A DNA stretch of 64,000 nt from JAFGMQ01 sp036733345 (GTDB taxonomy: Bacteria > Desulfobacterota > DSM-4660 > Desulfatiglandales > Desulfatiglandaceae). Below the pieces are notes generated by a model that saw nothing but the letters and a program-made list of their open reading frames with translations, was not told the DNA's origin and ran no database searches. A program made the translations under genes and the position numbers. This document shows, one piece after another, positions 53,787 through 62,030 of this stretch (position 1 is its first letter; each line of letters opens with the position of its first letter). The stretch spans positions 39,536 through 103,535 of the forward strand of contig DAINAR010000005.1 in NCBI GenBank assembly GCA_036733345.1, in the 5' to 3' direction.

Positions 53787-54935
53787 TTGGCAGATTTAAA
53801 AAGCAGGAACTGGCGGGAATTGATAAAGCCCAAAAGAGTTGAAATTGATCAGGAGACTTATTCTGATTTCTACGGGAGTTTTACATGCGAGCCTTTGGAA
53901 AGAGGCTTTGGGCTTACGATAGGAAATTCGTTAAGGCGGATTCTTTTGTCTTCCTTACAGGGGGCAGCAATTGTTTCCGTTAAATTTGACGGCGTATCCC
54001 ATGAATTTTCTACAATTCCAGGGGTACGAGATGATGTAACGGATATAATACTAAATTTGAAAGAAGTTAAACTGAAAATTATTGATGGTGAGGAGGCCGT
54101 CATCCACCTGTCCAAAAACGAGGAGGGTGTAGTCAGAGCTGGTGATATTGAAACGCATGGCCTGGTTACGGTAATGAATCCAGATCAGTATATTGCAACC
54201 TTAAATAGCGAGGCCAATATTTCAATTGAAATGCTGGTTAAGATGGGAAAGGGTTATGTACCAACTGAAAAAAGGGAAGAAAAAGACAGGCCAATAGGAT
54301 CTATACCAATAGACGCTGTTTTCTCTCCAATTCAGAAAGTAAATTATATAGTTACTAATGCAAGGGTTGGCCAGATTACTGATTATGACAAATTGACATT
54401 AGAGGTATGGACAGACGGTACCGTTCTTCCTGATGATGCTGTTGCTTATGCTTCAAAAATTCTTAAAGAACAAATGAACGCCTTTATAAATTTTGAGGAG
54501 GAAGAGGAACCTGAGGAAGAGGAAGTCGAGGAAGAGGAAGATAAATTTAATGAATGTCTTTTTAGACCTGTTTCGGATCTTGAATTGTCTGTACGTTCTG
54601 CCAACTGTTTGAAAAATGCTAATATTACTCTTATTGGTGAGCTGGTCCAAAAGACCGAAGCAGAAATGCTGAAGACAAAAAATTTCGGAAGGAAATCCCT
54701 TAACGAGATAAAATCTATACTTGAAGAAATGGGAGTTCATCTGGGTATGGAGCTGGAGAACTTTCCAATAAAGAAGAAGGATAGTGAAAAGGGCGGCAAA
54801 GAGAATCCTGAAGAAATGGATGATGACGATCTCGAAGATGACTTTGATGATTATGTTTTTGAAGATAAGGAAGATTATATTGAAGAAGATTCGGAAGAAG
54901 ATTTGGAAGAAGATACAGAAGAAGAAACTGATTAA
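53787..54935 (+). CDS. rpoA: RNA polymerase alpha subunit with acidic linker and tail
   Basis: The 382-residue protein has the N-terminal assembly domain (GSFTCEPLERGFGLTIGNSLRRILL) and the C-terminal promoter-contact domain (VRSANCLKNANITLIGELV, TKNFGRKSLNEIK). Two features are unusual: a linker of almost only Glu at about residues 237-251, and a tail of about 54 residues (329-382) rich in Asp and Glu. Normal alpha subunits have about 330-340 residues. The tail ends in four 12-base tandem repeats. The start is read as TTG at 53787 after ATGGAGG; that ATG (53775) is in frame and would add four residues. Confidence 0.95.
   Translation: MADLKSRNWRELIKPKRVEIDQETYSDFYGSFTCEPLERGFGLTIGNSLRRILLSSLQGAAIVSVKFDGVSHEFSTIPGVRDDVTDIILNLKEVKLKIIDGEEAVIHLSKNEEGVVRAGDIETHGLVTVMNPDQYIATLNSEANISIEMLVKMGKGYVPTEKREEKDRPIGSIPIDAVFSPIQKVNYIVTNARVGQITDYDKLTLEVWTDGTVLPDDAVAYASKILKEQMNAFINFEEEEEPEEEEVEEEEDKFNECLFRPVSDLELSVRSANCLKNANITLIGELVQKTEAEMLKTKNFGRKSLNEIKSILEEMGVHLGMELENFPIKKKDSEKGGKENPEEMDDDDLEDDFDDYVFEDKEDYIEEDSEEDLEEDTEEETD
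54882..54929 (+). repeat. four tandem 12-bp repeats at the rpoA 3' end
   Basis: The units GAAGAAGATTCG, GAAGAAGATTTG, GAAGAAGATACA and GAAGAAGAAACT follow each other in frame, ending just before the GAT and stop codons. They encode E-E-D-x, E-E-D-x, E-E-D-x, E-E-E-x. Confidence 0.9.
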
Positions 54936-54975
54936 TGACTGGATGTCAGAAAGATTATAAAGAGGGTATAAATAA

Positions 54976-55467
54976 ATGAGGCATAGAAATGCAGGCAAGG
55001 AGTTGAGCCGGAATTCAAGTCATCGAAAGGCCATGTTGAGGAATATGGTCACATCTCTTATGAAATACGGGCAGATCGAGACAACCCATGCAAAGGCAAA
55101 AGCAATACAGCCTTTGGCTGAAAAGATGATTACTCTCGCAAAACGCAGCGATCTTCATGCAAGACGGCAGGCCCTCGGTTTTCTCCAGGAGAAGGCGGTT
55201 GTGCACAGTCTTTTTGATGAGCTGAAAGATAATTTTCTTGACAGGCAGGGAGGATATGTAAGGGTTGTAAAGAAAGGCATAAGAAAAGGAGATGGGGCGC
55301 CTGTTTCTGTTGTTCAACTGCAGTCATTTGATGATTTGAAAAAAACTGAAAAGAAAAAAGAAGATAAGAAAAAGGAAAACAAGAAAAAAACCGTCAAAAA
55401 AGCAGAAGCAAAGGGAAAGTCTGAGACGCAGACAGAAGAAAAGGATAAGGAAAAGGATATAAATTAA
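54976..55467 (+). CDS. rplQ: 50S ribosomal protein L17 with lysine-rich tail
   Basis: The first 118 residues are ordinary L17 (MRHRNAGKELSRNSSHRKAM, TTHAKAKAIQPLAEKMITLA). The following 45 are a Lys/Glu-rich low-complexity tail (KKTEKKKEDKKKENKKK and on). Some relatives have L17 tails, but the basic run is striking next to the acidic RpoA tail. The message ends toward the hairpin at 55602. Confidence 0.95.
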   Translation: MRHRNAGKELSRNSSHRKAMLRNMVTSLMKYGQIETTHAKAKAIQPLAEKMITLAKRSDLHARRQALGFLQEKAVVHSLFDELKDNFLDRQGGYVRVVKKGIRKGDGAPVSVVQLQSFDDLKKTEKKKEDKKKENKKKTVKKAEAKGKSETQTEEKDKEKDIN

Positions 55468-55477
55468 AATAAATGAC

Positions 55478-55505
55478 TTGATTTTATTTAAACTGTATTG
55501 ATAAT
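55478..55505 (+). promoter_or_regulatory. candidate promoter of pyrBC
   Basis: TTGATT (55478-55483) and GATAAT (55500-55505) are separated by 16 bases and match consensus at four and five of six positions. They lie between rplQ and the hairpin before pyrB. Confidence 0.45.
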
Positions 55506-55601
55506 GGAATGGTAAAAAATTATTTTTCGATATTAGTAAAATGAATATTTATTTCGTGCATAATTTAATTGGGTTATGATATTTTATTGGAGCAACAACA
55601 G

Positions 55602-55642
55602 AAGCCTCCTTGCTGGTGGAAACCGGTAAGGAGGCTTTTTTT
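55602..55642 (+). terminator. intrinsic terminator or attenuator just upstream of pyrB
   Basis: AAGCCTCCTT and AAGGAGGCTT form a ten-pair stem around a 16-base loop, and seven T follow. It ends the rplQ message; its T run lies only 11 bases before the pyrB GTG, so it may also work as an attenuator. Confidence 0.88.
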
Positions 55643-55653
55643 AGGAGATTTAA

Positions 55654-56595
55654 GTGAGAAAATTCGATCATAAGGATTTGCTGGGAATCGAGCAGTTGTC
55701 GGTTGAAGATATATCACTTATTTTAGATACGGCTGAATCACTCAAAGAGATTTCAACAAGGGATATAAAGAAGGTACCGACTTTGAGGGGTAAAAGCGTG
55801 GTGAATTTTTTTTATGAGCCAAGTACCAGGACACGTATATCATTTGAAATGGCCGCTAAAAGACTTAGCGCCGATACTGTCAGTATTTCAGCTTCCGGCA
55901 GCAGCATTGTAAAGGGGGAAACCCTTAAGGATACGGCCCGCAATCTTCAGGCTATGAATCCTGATATTATTGTTTTAAGACATTCATCAAGCGGTGCGCC
56001 TCATCTGCTGTCAAAAGAAGTTAGTGGCGGGGTTATTAATGCAGGGGATGGAATTAATGAGCATCCGACACAGGCTTTGCTGGATCTTTATACAATAAGG
56101 GAGAAAAAAGGGAAGATACAGGGGCTGGATGTAGCCATTATAGGCGATATATCACATAGTCGGGTTGCAAGATCAAATATCCTGGCTTTGAAAAAAATGG
56201 GCGCTGAAGTAACTGTTTCAGGTCCTCCCACAATGATACCTGTTGAGATTGAGGATTTTGGCGTCAGGGTTGTTTATGATCCTCTGGAAGCTGTAAAAGA
56301 TAAGGATGTAATCATGATGTTAAGGATCCAGCTGGAAAGACAAAGCAAGATGCTTTTCCCGACTTTAAGGGAGTATTCATCCTTCTTTGGTTTGAATATG
56401 AAGCTCGTAAGAGAGGCAAGAGAGGATGCAATCATAATGCATCCCGGCCCATTAAACCGGGGAGTGGAGATAACTTCAGAAGTGGCGGATAGTCCCTGTT
56501 CAGTTATTCTTGATCAGGTGGCAAACGGAGTTGCTGTCCGCATGGCCATATTGTATCTTTTGATTGGAGGATCTAAGGGTGATAACATTGATTAA
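55654..56595 (+). CDS. pyrB: aspartate carbamoyltransferase catalytic chain
   Basis: The 313-residue enzyme has the carbamoyl phosphate motif FYEPSTRTRISFEMAAKRL, HPTQALLD and MHPGPLNRGVEI. It makes carbamoyl aspartate in pyrimidine synthesis. The start is GTG at 55654 with AGGAG upstream. No regulatory chain (pyrI) is adjacent, and the pyrC start lies inside the last codons, as in pyrB-pyrC pairs of the non-pyrI type. Confidence 0.96.
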   Translation: MRKFDHKDLLGIEQLSVEDISLILDTAESLKEISTRDIKKVPTLRGKSVVNFFYEPSTRTRISFEMAAKRLSADTVSISASGSSIVKGETLKDTARNLQAMNPDIIVLRHSSSGAPHLLSKEVSGGVINAGDGINEHPTQALLDLYTIREKKGKIQGLDVAIIGDISHSRVARSNILALKKMGAEVTVSGPPTMIPVEIEDFGVRVVYDPLEAVKDKDVIMMLRIQLERQSKMLFPTLREYSSFFGLNMKLVREAREDAIIMHPGPLNRGVEITSEVADSPCSVILDQVANGVAVRMAILYLLIGGSKGDNID

Positions 56596-57865
56596 ATTTG
56601 GAACGCTCGTTGACCCGGTAATCGGGCTTGTGGAAAAGGGCGATTTAATAATTGAAGATGAAAAAATCACAGGTATTTTTCCCTCTGGAGCATTTAAAGA
56701 AAAAATTCCTCAGATAAACATAATTGATGCCGCAAATATGCTGATAATTCCAGGACTGATTGATATGCATGTTCATCTGAGAGAGCCGGGATATGAATAT
56801 AAAGAGACTGTTGCTTCCGGTTCAAAAGCGGCTGTAGCTGGAGGTTTTACTGCTTTGGCATGCATGCCGAACACATTGCCTCCCAATGACTGCAAATCAG
56901 TTACCGAATTTATAATAGACCAGGGGAAAAAGGCAGGCCTCGCAGGAATATACCCGATCGCAGCGATTACAAAAGGTCAGAAAGGAGAAGTCCTGACCGA
57001 ATTTGGAGATATCCGCGACGCCGGTGCAGTGGCAGTTTCTGATGATGGACTTCCGGTTAAAAACAGTGAGCTGATGAGGAGGGCTCTTGAATATGCGAAT
57101 TTTCACGGATTGAAAGTCATATCCCATTGCGAAGATATGAGCCTCTCCAGTGGCGGAGTTATGCATGAAGGAGTCATTTCGACCAGAATAGGACTGCCGG
57201 GAATTCCCAGTGCCTGCGAGGAGATAATGGTTTACAGGGAAATAGCCCTTGCAAAGCTGACAGGTTGTCCTGTTCATATTGCACACGTGAGCACTGAAGA
57301 ATCAGTTGATCTTGTCAGAAGAGCAAAGGAAGCGGGCATAAAGGTTACAGCAGAAACTGCCCCACATTATTTCAGTCTCGATCATAGTGCAGTGCTTGAA
57401 TATGATACCAATGCCAGGGTGAATCCTCCTTTGAGGACTCCCAGGGATGTTGAGGCAATAAGAAAAGGGCTGGCTGAGGGCGTCATTGATGTGATTGCCA
57501 CGGATCATGCTCCTCACAATGCATTGGAAAAGGAGGTGGAATTCGATCAGGCTGCCTCGGGAATGATCGGCCTCGAGACTGCCCTGCCGCTGACACTGGA
57601 GCTTGTGCGCGAGGGTGTGCTTGGTTTGCCCGAAGCCATTGCCAAGCTGTCATGGAATCCCGGGCTTATACTGGGAACAGGTGGGGGCGGTTTGAATAAA
57701 GGAGATTATGCTGACCTGGCAATTGTTGACCCTCAACATGAATATGTACTCAGGAAAGAGGATATAGTTTCAAAGAGCAGCAATACACCTTTCATTGGCA
57801 AGACTTTGAAAGGCAGAAATAAAATGACTATGGTTAAAGGGAAGATTGTTTTTCCTTTCAGTTGA
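56579..57865 (+). CDS. pyrC: dihydroorotase
   Basis: The 428-residue amidohydrolase has the metal motif DMHVHLREPGYEYKE, with later metal-ligand region SHCED, HVSTEESVDL and ATDHAPH. It cyclises carbamoyl aspartate to dihydroorotate. The start is taken as GTG at 56579, nine bases after GGAGG; a TTG at 56588 is also possible. It overlaps pyrB by 17 bases, which suggests coupling. Confidence 0.95.
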   Translation: MITLIKFGTLVDPVIGLVEKGDLIIEDEKITGIFPSGAFKEKIPQINIIDAANMLIIPGLIDMHVHLREPGYEYKETVASGSKAAVAGGFTALACMPNTLPPNDCKSVTEFIIDQGKKAGLAGIYPIAAITKGQKGEVLTEFGDIRDAGAVAVSDDGLPVKNSELMRRALEYANFHGLKVISHCEDMSLSSGGVMHEGVISTRIGLPGIPSACEEIMVYREIALAKLTGCPVHIAHVSTEESVDLVRRAKEAGIKVTAETAPHYFSLDHSAVLEYDTNARVNPPLRTPRDVEAIRKGLAEGVIDVIATDHAPHNALEKEVEFDQAASGMIGLETALPLTLELVREGVLGLPEAIAKLSWNPGLILGTGGGGLNKGDYADLAIVDPQHEYVLRKEDIVSKSSNTPFIGKTLKGRNKMTMVKGKIVFPFS

Positions 57866-57948
57866 AAGTACTTTTCCTCTGAGATTTTTTTCAATGCCGT
57901 TTATTGAAAGAATGTTAGAACTAGCGAAAGGGGGATGCTTTTGGGCCT

Positions 57949-59580
57949 ATGCTTAAAATGAAAAGACTCAAATCATATTCAGGCCCTGAAGGGCCTTTAT
58001 TACTTATAATCATGGACGGCATAGGTATCGGACCAAAAGACCAGTCGAATGCGGTTTATCTGGCCAGAACTCCCAATCTTGACATGCTGTTTTCAGCAGA
58101 CCTTTACTGCCAGCTTAAGGCACACGGAACAGCGGTTGGCCTCCCTGCCGATGATGATATGGGGAACAGTGAGGTGGGTCATAATGCCCTGGGAGCAGGA
58201 AGGGTTTTTGACCAGGGAGCTCTTCTTGTAAACAGGTCTCTTGAGACGGGGCGGATCTTTGAGACTCCCCTGTGGTCAAGTATTGTGAAAAAGGCAAAGG
58301 AAGGAGGGACCGTACATTTCATTGGCCTGCTGTCAGACGGCAATGTCCATTCCCATATTGACCAGCTTTACAGGTTGATTGACAGGTGTGCTGAAACCGG
58401 CTTAGCCAGGGTTCGTGTCCATGCACTGCTCGACGGCAGAGATGTTGGAGAAAAATCAGCCCTGGAATATGTCATACCAGCTGAATGCAGACTGAAGGAG
58501 ATATCCGAAGAAAAAGGGCTGGATTATCGTGTCGCATCGGGTGGCGGCAGGATGAAGGTCACAATGGATCGTTACAATGCAGACTGGAACATTGTAAAGC
58601 GCGGGTGGGAAGCACATGTCCTGGGAAAAGGCAGGGCATTTTTGTCTGCAGAAGAGGCTGTTCGTACATACTATGAAGAGGATCCGAAGATTACTGATCA
58701 GTATCTTGATGCATTTGTCGTAGTGGATCAGAATTCACATCCTGTCGGGCTGATTGTTGACGGAGATGTTGTTATCTGTTTCAATTTCAGGGGAGATAGG
58801 GCTATTGAGATTTCAAGGGCCTTTACGGAAGAGAATTTCCATGAGTTCGACCGGGGCCCGTTACCAGAAATCCTCTATGCCGGCATGATGGAATATGACG
58901 GGGATACTCATTTGCCGCCCTGCTTTCTTGTTCAGCCTCCTGTTATTGACCGTACACTCGGGGAATATCTCTGCGCCGAAAAAATCAGGACCTTTGCTGT
59001 CTCTGAGACCCAGAAGTTCGGGCATGTAACCTATTTCTGGAACGGAAACAGGTCCGGGTATATCGATGAGTCATTGGAGACGTATATTGAGATTGAGTCG
59101 GATCGGATTGAATTTGATAAGGCGCCGAAAATGAAGGCATTTGAAGTAAAAGAAAAGGCCGGAGAAATGCTGAGAAGCGGTGAATACCGCTTTGGCCGTC
59201 TGAATTTTGCAAATGGTGACATGGTTGGTCATACCGGCAATATGGATGCGGCAATTATAGCCGTGGAAACAGTGGACCAGTGTGTGGGTGATCTCTTGAA
59301 GGTTATAAAAGAACTTGATGGAATTGCCGTAGTTACCGCTGACCATGGCAACTCCGATGTGATGTTTACAGTTGACAAAAGCGGTAACAAAAATATCAAG
59401 ACATCTCATAGCCTTAATCCTGTGCCTTTTGCGATTTATGATCCCGGATACAGAGGAAGATATGAAATGGCAAATCTTATTAAACCAGGCCTTTCAAACG
59501 TTGCGGCTACCCTTATTAATCTGCTGGGATATGAAAAGCCCGAGGAATATGATGATTCTTTAATAAGGATAACTGGATGA
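57949..59580 (+). CDS. gpmI: 2,3-bisphosphoglycerate-independent phosphoglycerate mutase
   Basis: The 543-residue enzyme has the phosphoserine region DMGNSEVGHNALGAGR, the metal motifs NFANGDMVGHTGN and TADHGNSDVM, and the binding region HALLDGRDV. It interconverts 3- and 2-phosphoglycerate using manganese. It follows pyrC by 83 bases. Another ATG lies three codons in. The protein is slightly longer than the usual 510-515 residues. Confidence 0.95.
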   Translation: MLKMKRLKSYSGPEGPLLLIIMDGIGIGPKDQSNAVYLARTPNLDMLFSADLYCQLKAHGTAVGLPADDDMGNSEVGHNALGAGRVFDQGALLVNRSLETGRIFETPLWSSIVKKAKEGGTVHFIGLLSDGNVHSHIDQLYRLIDRCAETGLARVRVHALLDGRDVGEKSALEYVIPAECRLKEISEEKGLDYRVASGGGRMKVTMDRYNADWNIVKRGWEAHVLGKGRAFLSAEEAVRTYYEEDPKITDQYLDAFVVVDQNSHPVGLIVDGDVVICFNFRGDRAIEISRAFTEENFHEFDRGPLPEILYAGMMEYDGDTHLPPCFLVQPPVIDRTLGEYLCAEKIRTFAVSETQKFGHVTYFWNGNRSGYIDESLETYIEIESDRIEFDKAPKMKAFEVKEKAGEMLRSGEYRFGRLNFANGDMVGHTGNMDAAIIAVETVDQCVGDLLKVIKELDGIAVVTADHGNSDVMFTVDKSGNKNIKTSHSLNPVPFAIYDPGYRGRYEMANLIKPGLSNVAATLINLLGYEKPEEYDDSLIRITG

Positions 59581-59687
59581 TTGCCTGTCAGCCTTGAGGA
59601 ATGTTTTAGAAGGTATTTATCAAGTCCTGCTGCGATAAACCTGCCTTTATAGAGCAGGGGTTCTGCTGTCTAAGCTTTTCTGAAGAG

Positions 59688-59879
59688 TTATTTTCTCAGT
59701 TTTGTAAGTGTGACGCCGCCCACGCTGATGTCATCCGTGGTCTTTTCACTGAGGATAATCCGTACCCTCTCAGGTTCAACGTCCAGGGTATCGCAAATTG
59801 CCTCAGTGACTTTTTTCATCAGGTTTTCTTTCTTTTCCTGCGTTCTTCCTTCAAGGAAATAAATATGAACTATCGGCAT
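59688..59879 (-). CDS. 4-oxalocrotonate tautomerase family protein
   Basis: The 63-residue protein begins MPIVHIYFLEGRT, so after Met removal Pro1 would be the catalytic base of this family, and SVGGVTLTK is typical of the C-terminus. The substrate is not evident; many small members are of unknown function. The ATG at 59879 is chosen because GGAGGTGG lies upstream and Pro1 results. A longer frame would run into the cytochrome gene spacer. Confidence 0.85.
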   Translation of the reverse strand: MPIVHIYFLEGRTQEKKENLMKKVTEAICDTLDVEPERVRIILSEKTTDDISVGGVTLTKLRK

Positions 59880-59917
59880 TTTACCACCTCCAAAAAATAG
59901 GCCTGGCACCTGATATA

Positions 59918-60367
59918 TCACAGCTGGTGGCAGTCTTTACACGCAGCATAGGGAGCTCCTGTAGAACCCCATTCGATTTTTAATTGTCGATGACATTCGA
60001 TACATTTTCTGTGGAAGGCAGTTTTAAGTTTTTTAACCTCGCCGTCGCTAAAGCATGGGTCATGACATTCAACGCATTTATTAACCCAGTTTCCTTCCTC
60101 CCATATATTTTCACCGTCCATATAGTCGTGGTGACAGTCAGTGCACGACAATTCATAGTCTTCAGCATGATTGAGATGAGTAAATTCTACAGGGCCACGG
60201 CGGTTTTTTCCGCACATTTCCTGATCCAGTTGAATCTCATCGGGCATCTCCTGCTCATCCTCATCGGAAGCAGATAAAAAGCTTACAGCAGTGAAAGTTA
60301 TGAGTGCAGAGGCAGCCAGTATTATCAGTGTTTTAAAAAATGATAGGTGAATCTGTTCCTTAATCAT
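59918..60367 (-). CDS. periplasmic tetraheme class III (c3-type) cytochrome
   Basis: The 149-residue protein has an N-terminal signal or anchor (FKTLIILAASALITFTAVSFLSA) and four CxxCH heme sites: CTDCH, CVECH, CIECH and CKDCH. Class III cytochromes carry electrons between hydrogenases or formate dehydrogenases and membrane complexes in sulfate reducers. The spacing differs from classical c3, and histidines before the first heme (FTHLNH, with H in DCHHDY) can supply distal ligands. GGGGGATT precedes the ATG. The tautomerase gene follows on the same strand. Confidence 0.9.
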   Translation of the reverse strand: MIKEQIHLSFFKTLIILAASALITFTAVSFLSASDEDEQEMPDEIQLDQEMCGKNRRGPVEFTHLNHAEDYELSCTDCHHDYMDGENIWEEGNWVNKCVECHDPCFSDGEVKKLKTAFHRKCIECHRQLKIEWGSTGAPYAACKDCHQL

Positions 60368-60816
60368 CTAATCCCCCAAATATATATGGATATGAATTTT
60401 CTCCATGAATGGTTTTCAAAAAAGTCAACATGCTCGGGAAACGTTCGTACGAATCTGACAGGCAATGTCTTTTAAAAAATTAACTATAGAAAATTGTTTT
60501 TCATATTTCAACCGAAATCCGGCTGAATTAGAGGGCACAAACCTTTTAAGTCTCTATATCATTTCAAAACAGCTGATTACGGTTCCATCAGACTTCCAGT
60601 CAAAAACAGCCAGATCCTATGGTCAACTGTCATGGGTTCCTGTAGTTAATATTTTCGCCTTCCCTCGCTTAAAACAGGGATCTTCGATTTGACCTTGCAT
60701 GAATTTCCTCATTTATGGATGGACACCAGGATAATTTTCCTAGATAATTATTACTTTTATATTTACCGGACGTTCGTATTTTAATTATTACCGCCACGTA
60801 AGGCTCAACAGGCAAA
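60368..60816. other. 449-bp divergent intergenic region
   Basis: It lies between the minus-strand cytochrome and the plus-strand lipocalin. A 75-codon open frame exists at 60465-60692 but lacks a good ribosome site and known motifs, so I do not call it a gene. Near the right end, CACGTAAGGC precedes the lipocalin and resembles an attC core only loosely. Confidence 0.4.
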
Positions 60817-61350
60817 ATGAAAAAGATAAAGACGCTGTCAATAGTGTTTTGTTTGATTTTAATGGGGTGTGTTGGAATACCTGAAAACATAGAACCAGTT
60901 GATAATTTCAAGTTAGAGAAATATTTAGGGAAGTGGTACGAAATTGCAAGATTGGATCATTCATTTGAGCGCGGATTGACCAACGTAACAGCGGAATACA
61001 GTTTGATGGATGATGGTGGTGTCAGAGTATTGAATCGTGGATACTCTGCTAAATCAGACTTATGGAAAGAAGCAGAAGGTAAAGCATATTTTGTGAAAGG
61101 ATCTAATCAAGGGTATCTAAAAGTTTCATTCTTTGGTCCCTTTTATGGCTCTTATATAGTTTTTGAGTTAGACCGTGAGAATTATCAATATTCACTCGTA
61201 TGCGGTCCTAACAAATCATATTTATGGATTTTAGCTAGAACCCCAATCTTGAAAGAAAGTATAAAAAGTGTGCTAATAGAAAAAGCAGCAGCATCAGGTT
61301 TTGAAATCAGTAAATTGATATATGTCGATAACGACAAATCGCGCCCTTAG
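60817..61350 (+). CDS. blc: outer-membrane lipocalin lipoprotein (Blc-type)
   Basis: The 177-residue protein has a lipoprotein signal with LMGC (Cys18) and the lipocalin motif KYLGKWYEIARLDHSFERG, then RVLNRGYSA and YSLVCGPNKSYLWILARTP. Bacterial lipocalins bind lysophospholipids or fatty acids at the outer membrane. The stop codon TAG (61348-61350) is immediately followed by a 5'-truncated rnk-like fragment in the same frame, a junction that looks like a recombination scar. Blc genes often travel on mobile DNA. Confidence 0.92.
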   Translation: MKKIKTLSIVFCLILMGCVGIPENIEPVDNFKLEKYLGKWYEIARLDHSFERGLTNVTAEYSLMDDGGVRVLNRGYSAKSDLWKEAEGKAYFVKGSNQGYLKVSFFGPFYGSYIVFELDRENYQYSLVCGPNKSYLWILARTPILKESIKSVLIEKAAASGFEISKLIYVDNDKSRP

Positions 61351-61600
61351 GAACTTATCTCGGTCACTGAGGACATCGGAAATCATAACAGCTATGTTTT
61401 GGAGTCGTTGTCAGTAGGACTGGAGCAAGCGGAAATCGTGTTGCCGCAGGATGTATCAGCGGATGTGATGACCATAAAATCAAAGGTCGTTCTTCGTAAT
61501 TTAACCACTTCAAAATAAATGACCTGTGTTTTTGTATTCCCCAGAGATGCGAACATCGATGAGGGAGCTATCTCGGCTCTTACCCCATATAATAAACTTA
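61351..61600 (+). pseudogene. Rnk/GreA-like nucleoside regulator gene, truncated and interrupted
   Basis: Reading in one frame from 61351 gives ELISVTEDIG..., SVGLEQAEIVLPQDVSADV, MTIKSKVVLRNL, then a stop (61516-61518), then MTCVFVFPRDANIDEGAISALTPY. This follows the Rnk/GreA-C-terminal family pattern (a glutamate-rich region, DVVTMNS-like core, then FP.DA.IDEG..S.L.P). The N-terminus and the final helix are missing and there is an internal stop, so it is a dead gene. Its 5' end coincides with the lipocalin stop. Confidence 0.75.
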
Positions 61601-61615
61601 TGTTAAAATTAACAA

Positions 61616-61951
61616 ATGACAAAGACAATAATTCCAAAGGAAATAAAACAGAAAATTAATGATATCATTGGACTATTTAATAAGGATGAACTGAAAAATT
61701 CTGAATTTCAAATCGTATCAGAATTAAGAGGAATATTTCTTTATATTGACATCCAGGAGGCTCAAGATTCGTTGACTCATTTATGCAGACTTAAATTTAC
61801 TGGAGATATGGAAAATTGGGAGTTTGCGGTTTATAGACATAGCAGAGACAATTATGATTCGGATGTTTGTTTATTTCCTGGAAATAGTTATCTTGATGGT
61901 TCGATAATTGGGGCAATCAAAGCCGGCATGGTCGCTTATCAATATATATAA
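61616..61951 (+). CDS. hypothetical protein, 111 aa
   Basis: I do not assign this 111-residue acidic protein. It has no signal or membrane segment. Its central and C-terminal part (CRLKFTGDMENWEFAVYRHSRDNYD, FPGNSYLDGSIIGAIKAG) looks like small proteins often found in gene cassettes, as far as I can recall. The start lacks a good ribosome site and is close to the end of the pseudogene. A dyad resembling a degenerate attC lies just after the stop. Confidence 0.6.
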   Translation: MTKTIIPKEIKQKINDIIGLFNKDELKNSEFQIVSELRGIFLYIDIQEAQDSLTHLCRLKFTGDMENWEFAVYRHSRDNYDSDVCLFPGNSYLDGSIIGAIKAGMVAYQYI

Positions 61952-61964
61952 ATGTAAAAGATGC

Positions 61965-62030
61965 TTCACCGGCCGGCGATTCCGTTTTTCTCTGCTTTTG
62001 CAAGCCGGTTATGGCGAACGTATACGCCAC
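61965..62030 (+). repeat. attC-like dyad after the hypothetical gene
   Basis: GCTTCAC (61965-61971) and CGTATAC are at the ends, and ACCGGC pairs with GCCGGT inside, with the sequence GCCGGTTATGGCGAACG on the right. The ends deviate from consensus RYYYAAC and GTTRRRY, so this may be a decayed integron site or simply a dyad. Confidence 0.25.

Noticed and set aside
54453..54998. Long open frame of 181 codons antisense to rpoA and rplQ
   Set aside because: It mirrors the acid-rich rpoA tail and is low-complexity Phe/Ile/Leu; it has no ribosome site.
60465..60692. 75-codon open frame between the cytochrome and lipocalin genes
   Set aside because: No ribosome site, no known motif and overlap with the divergent promoter region.
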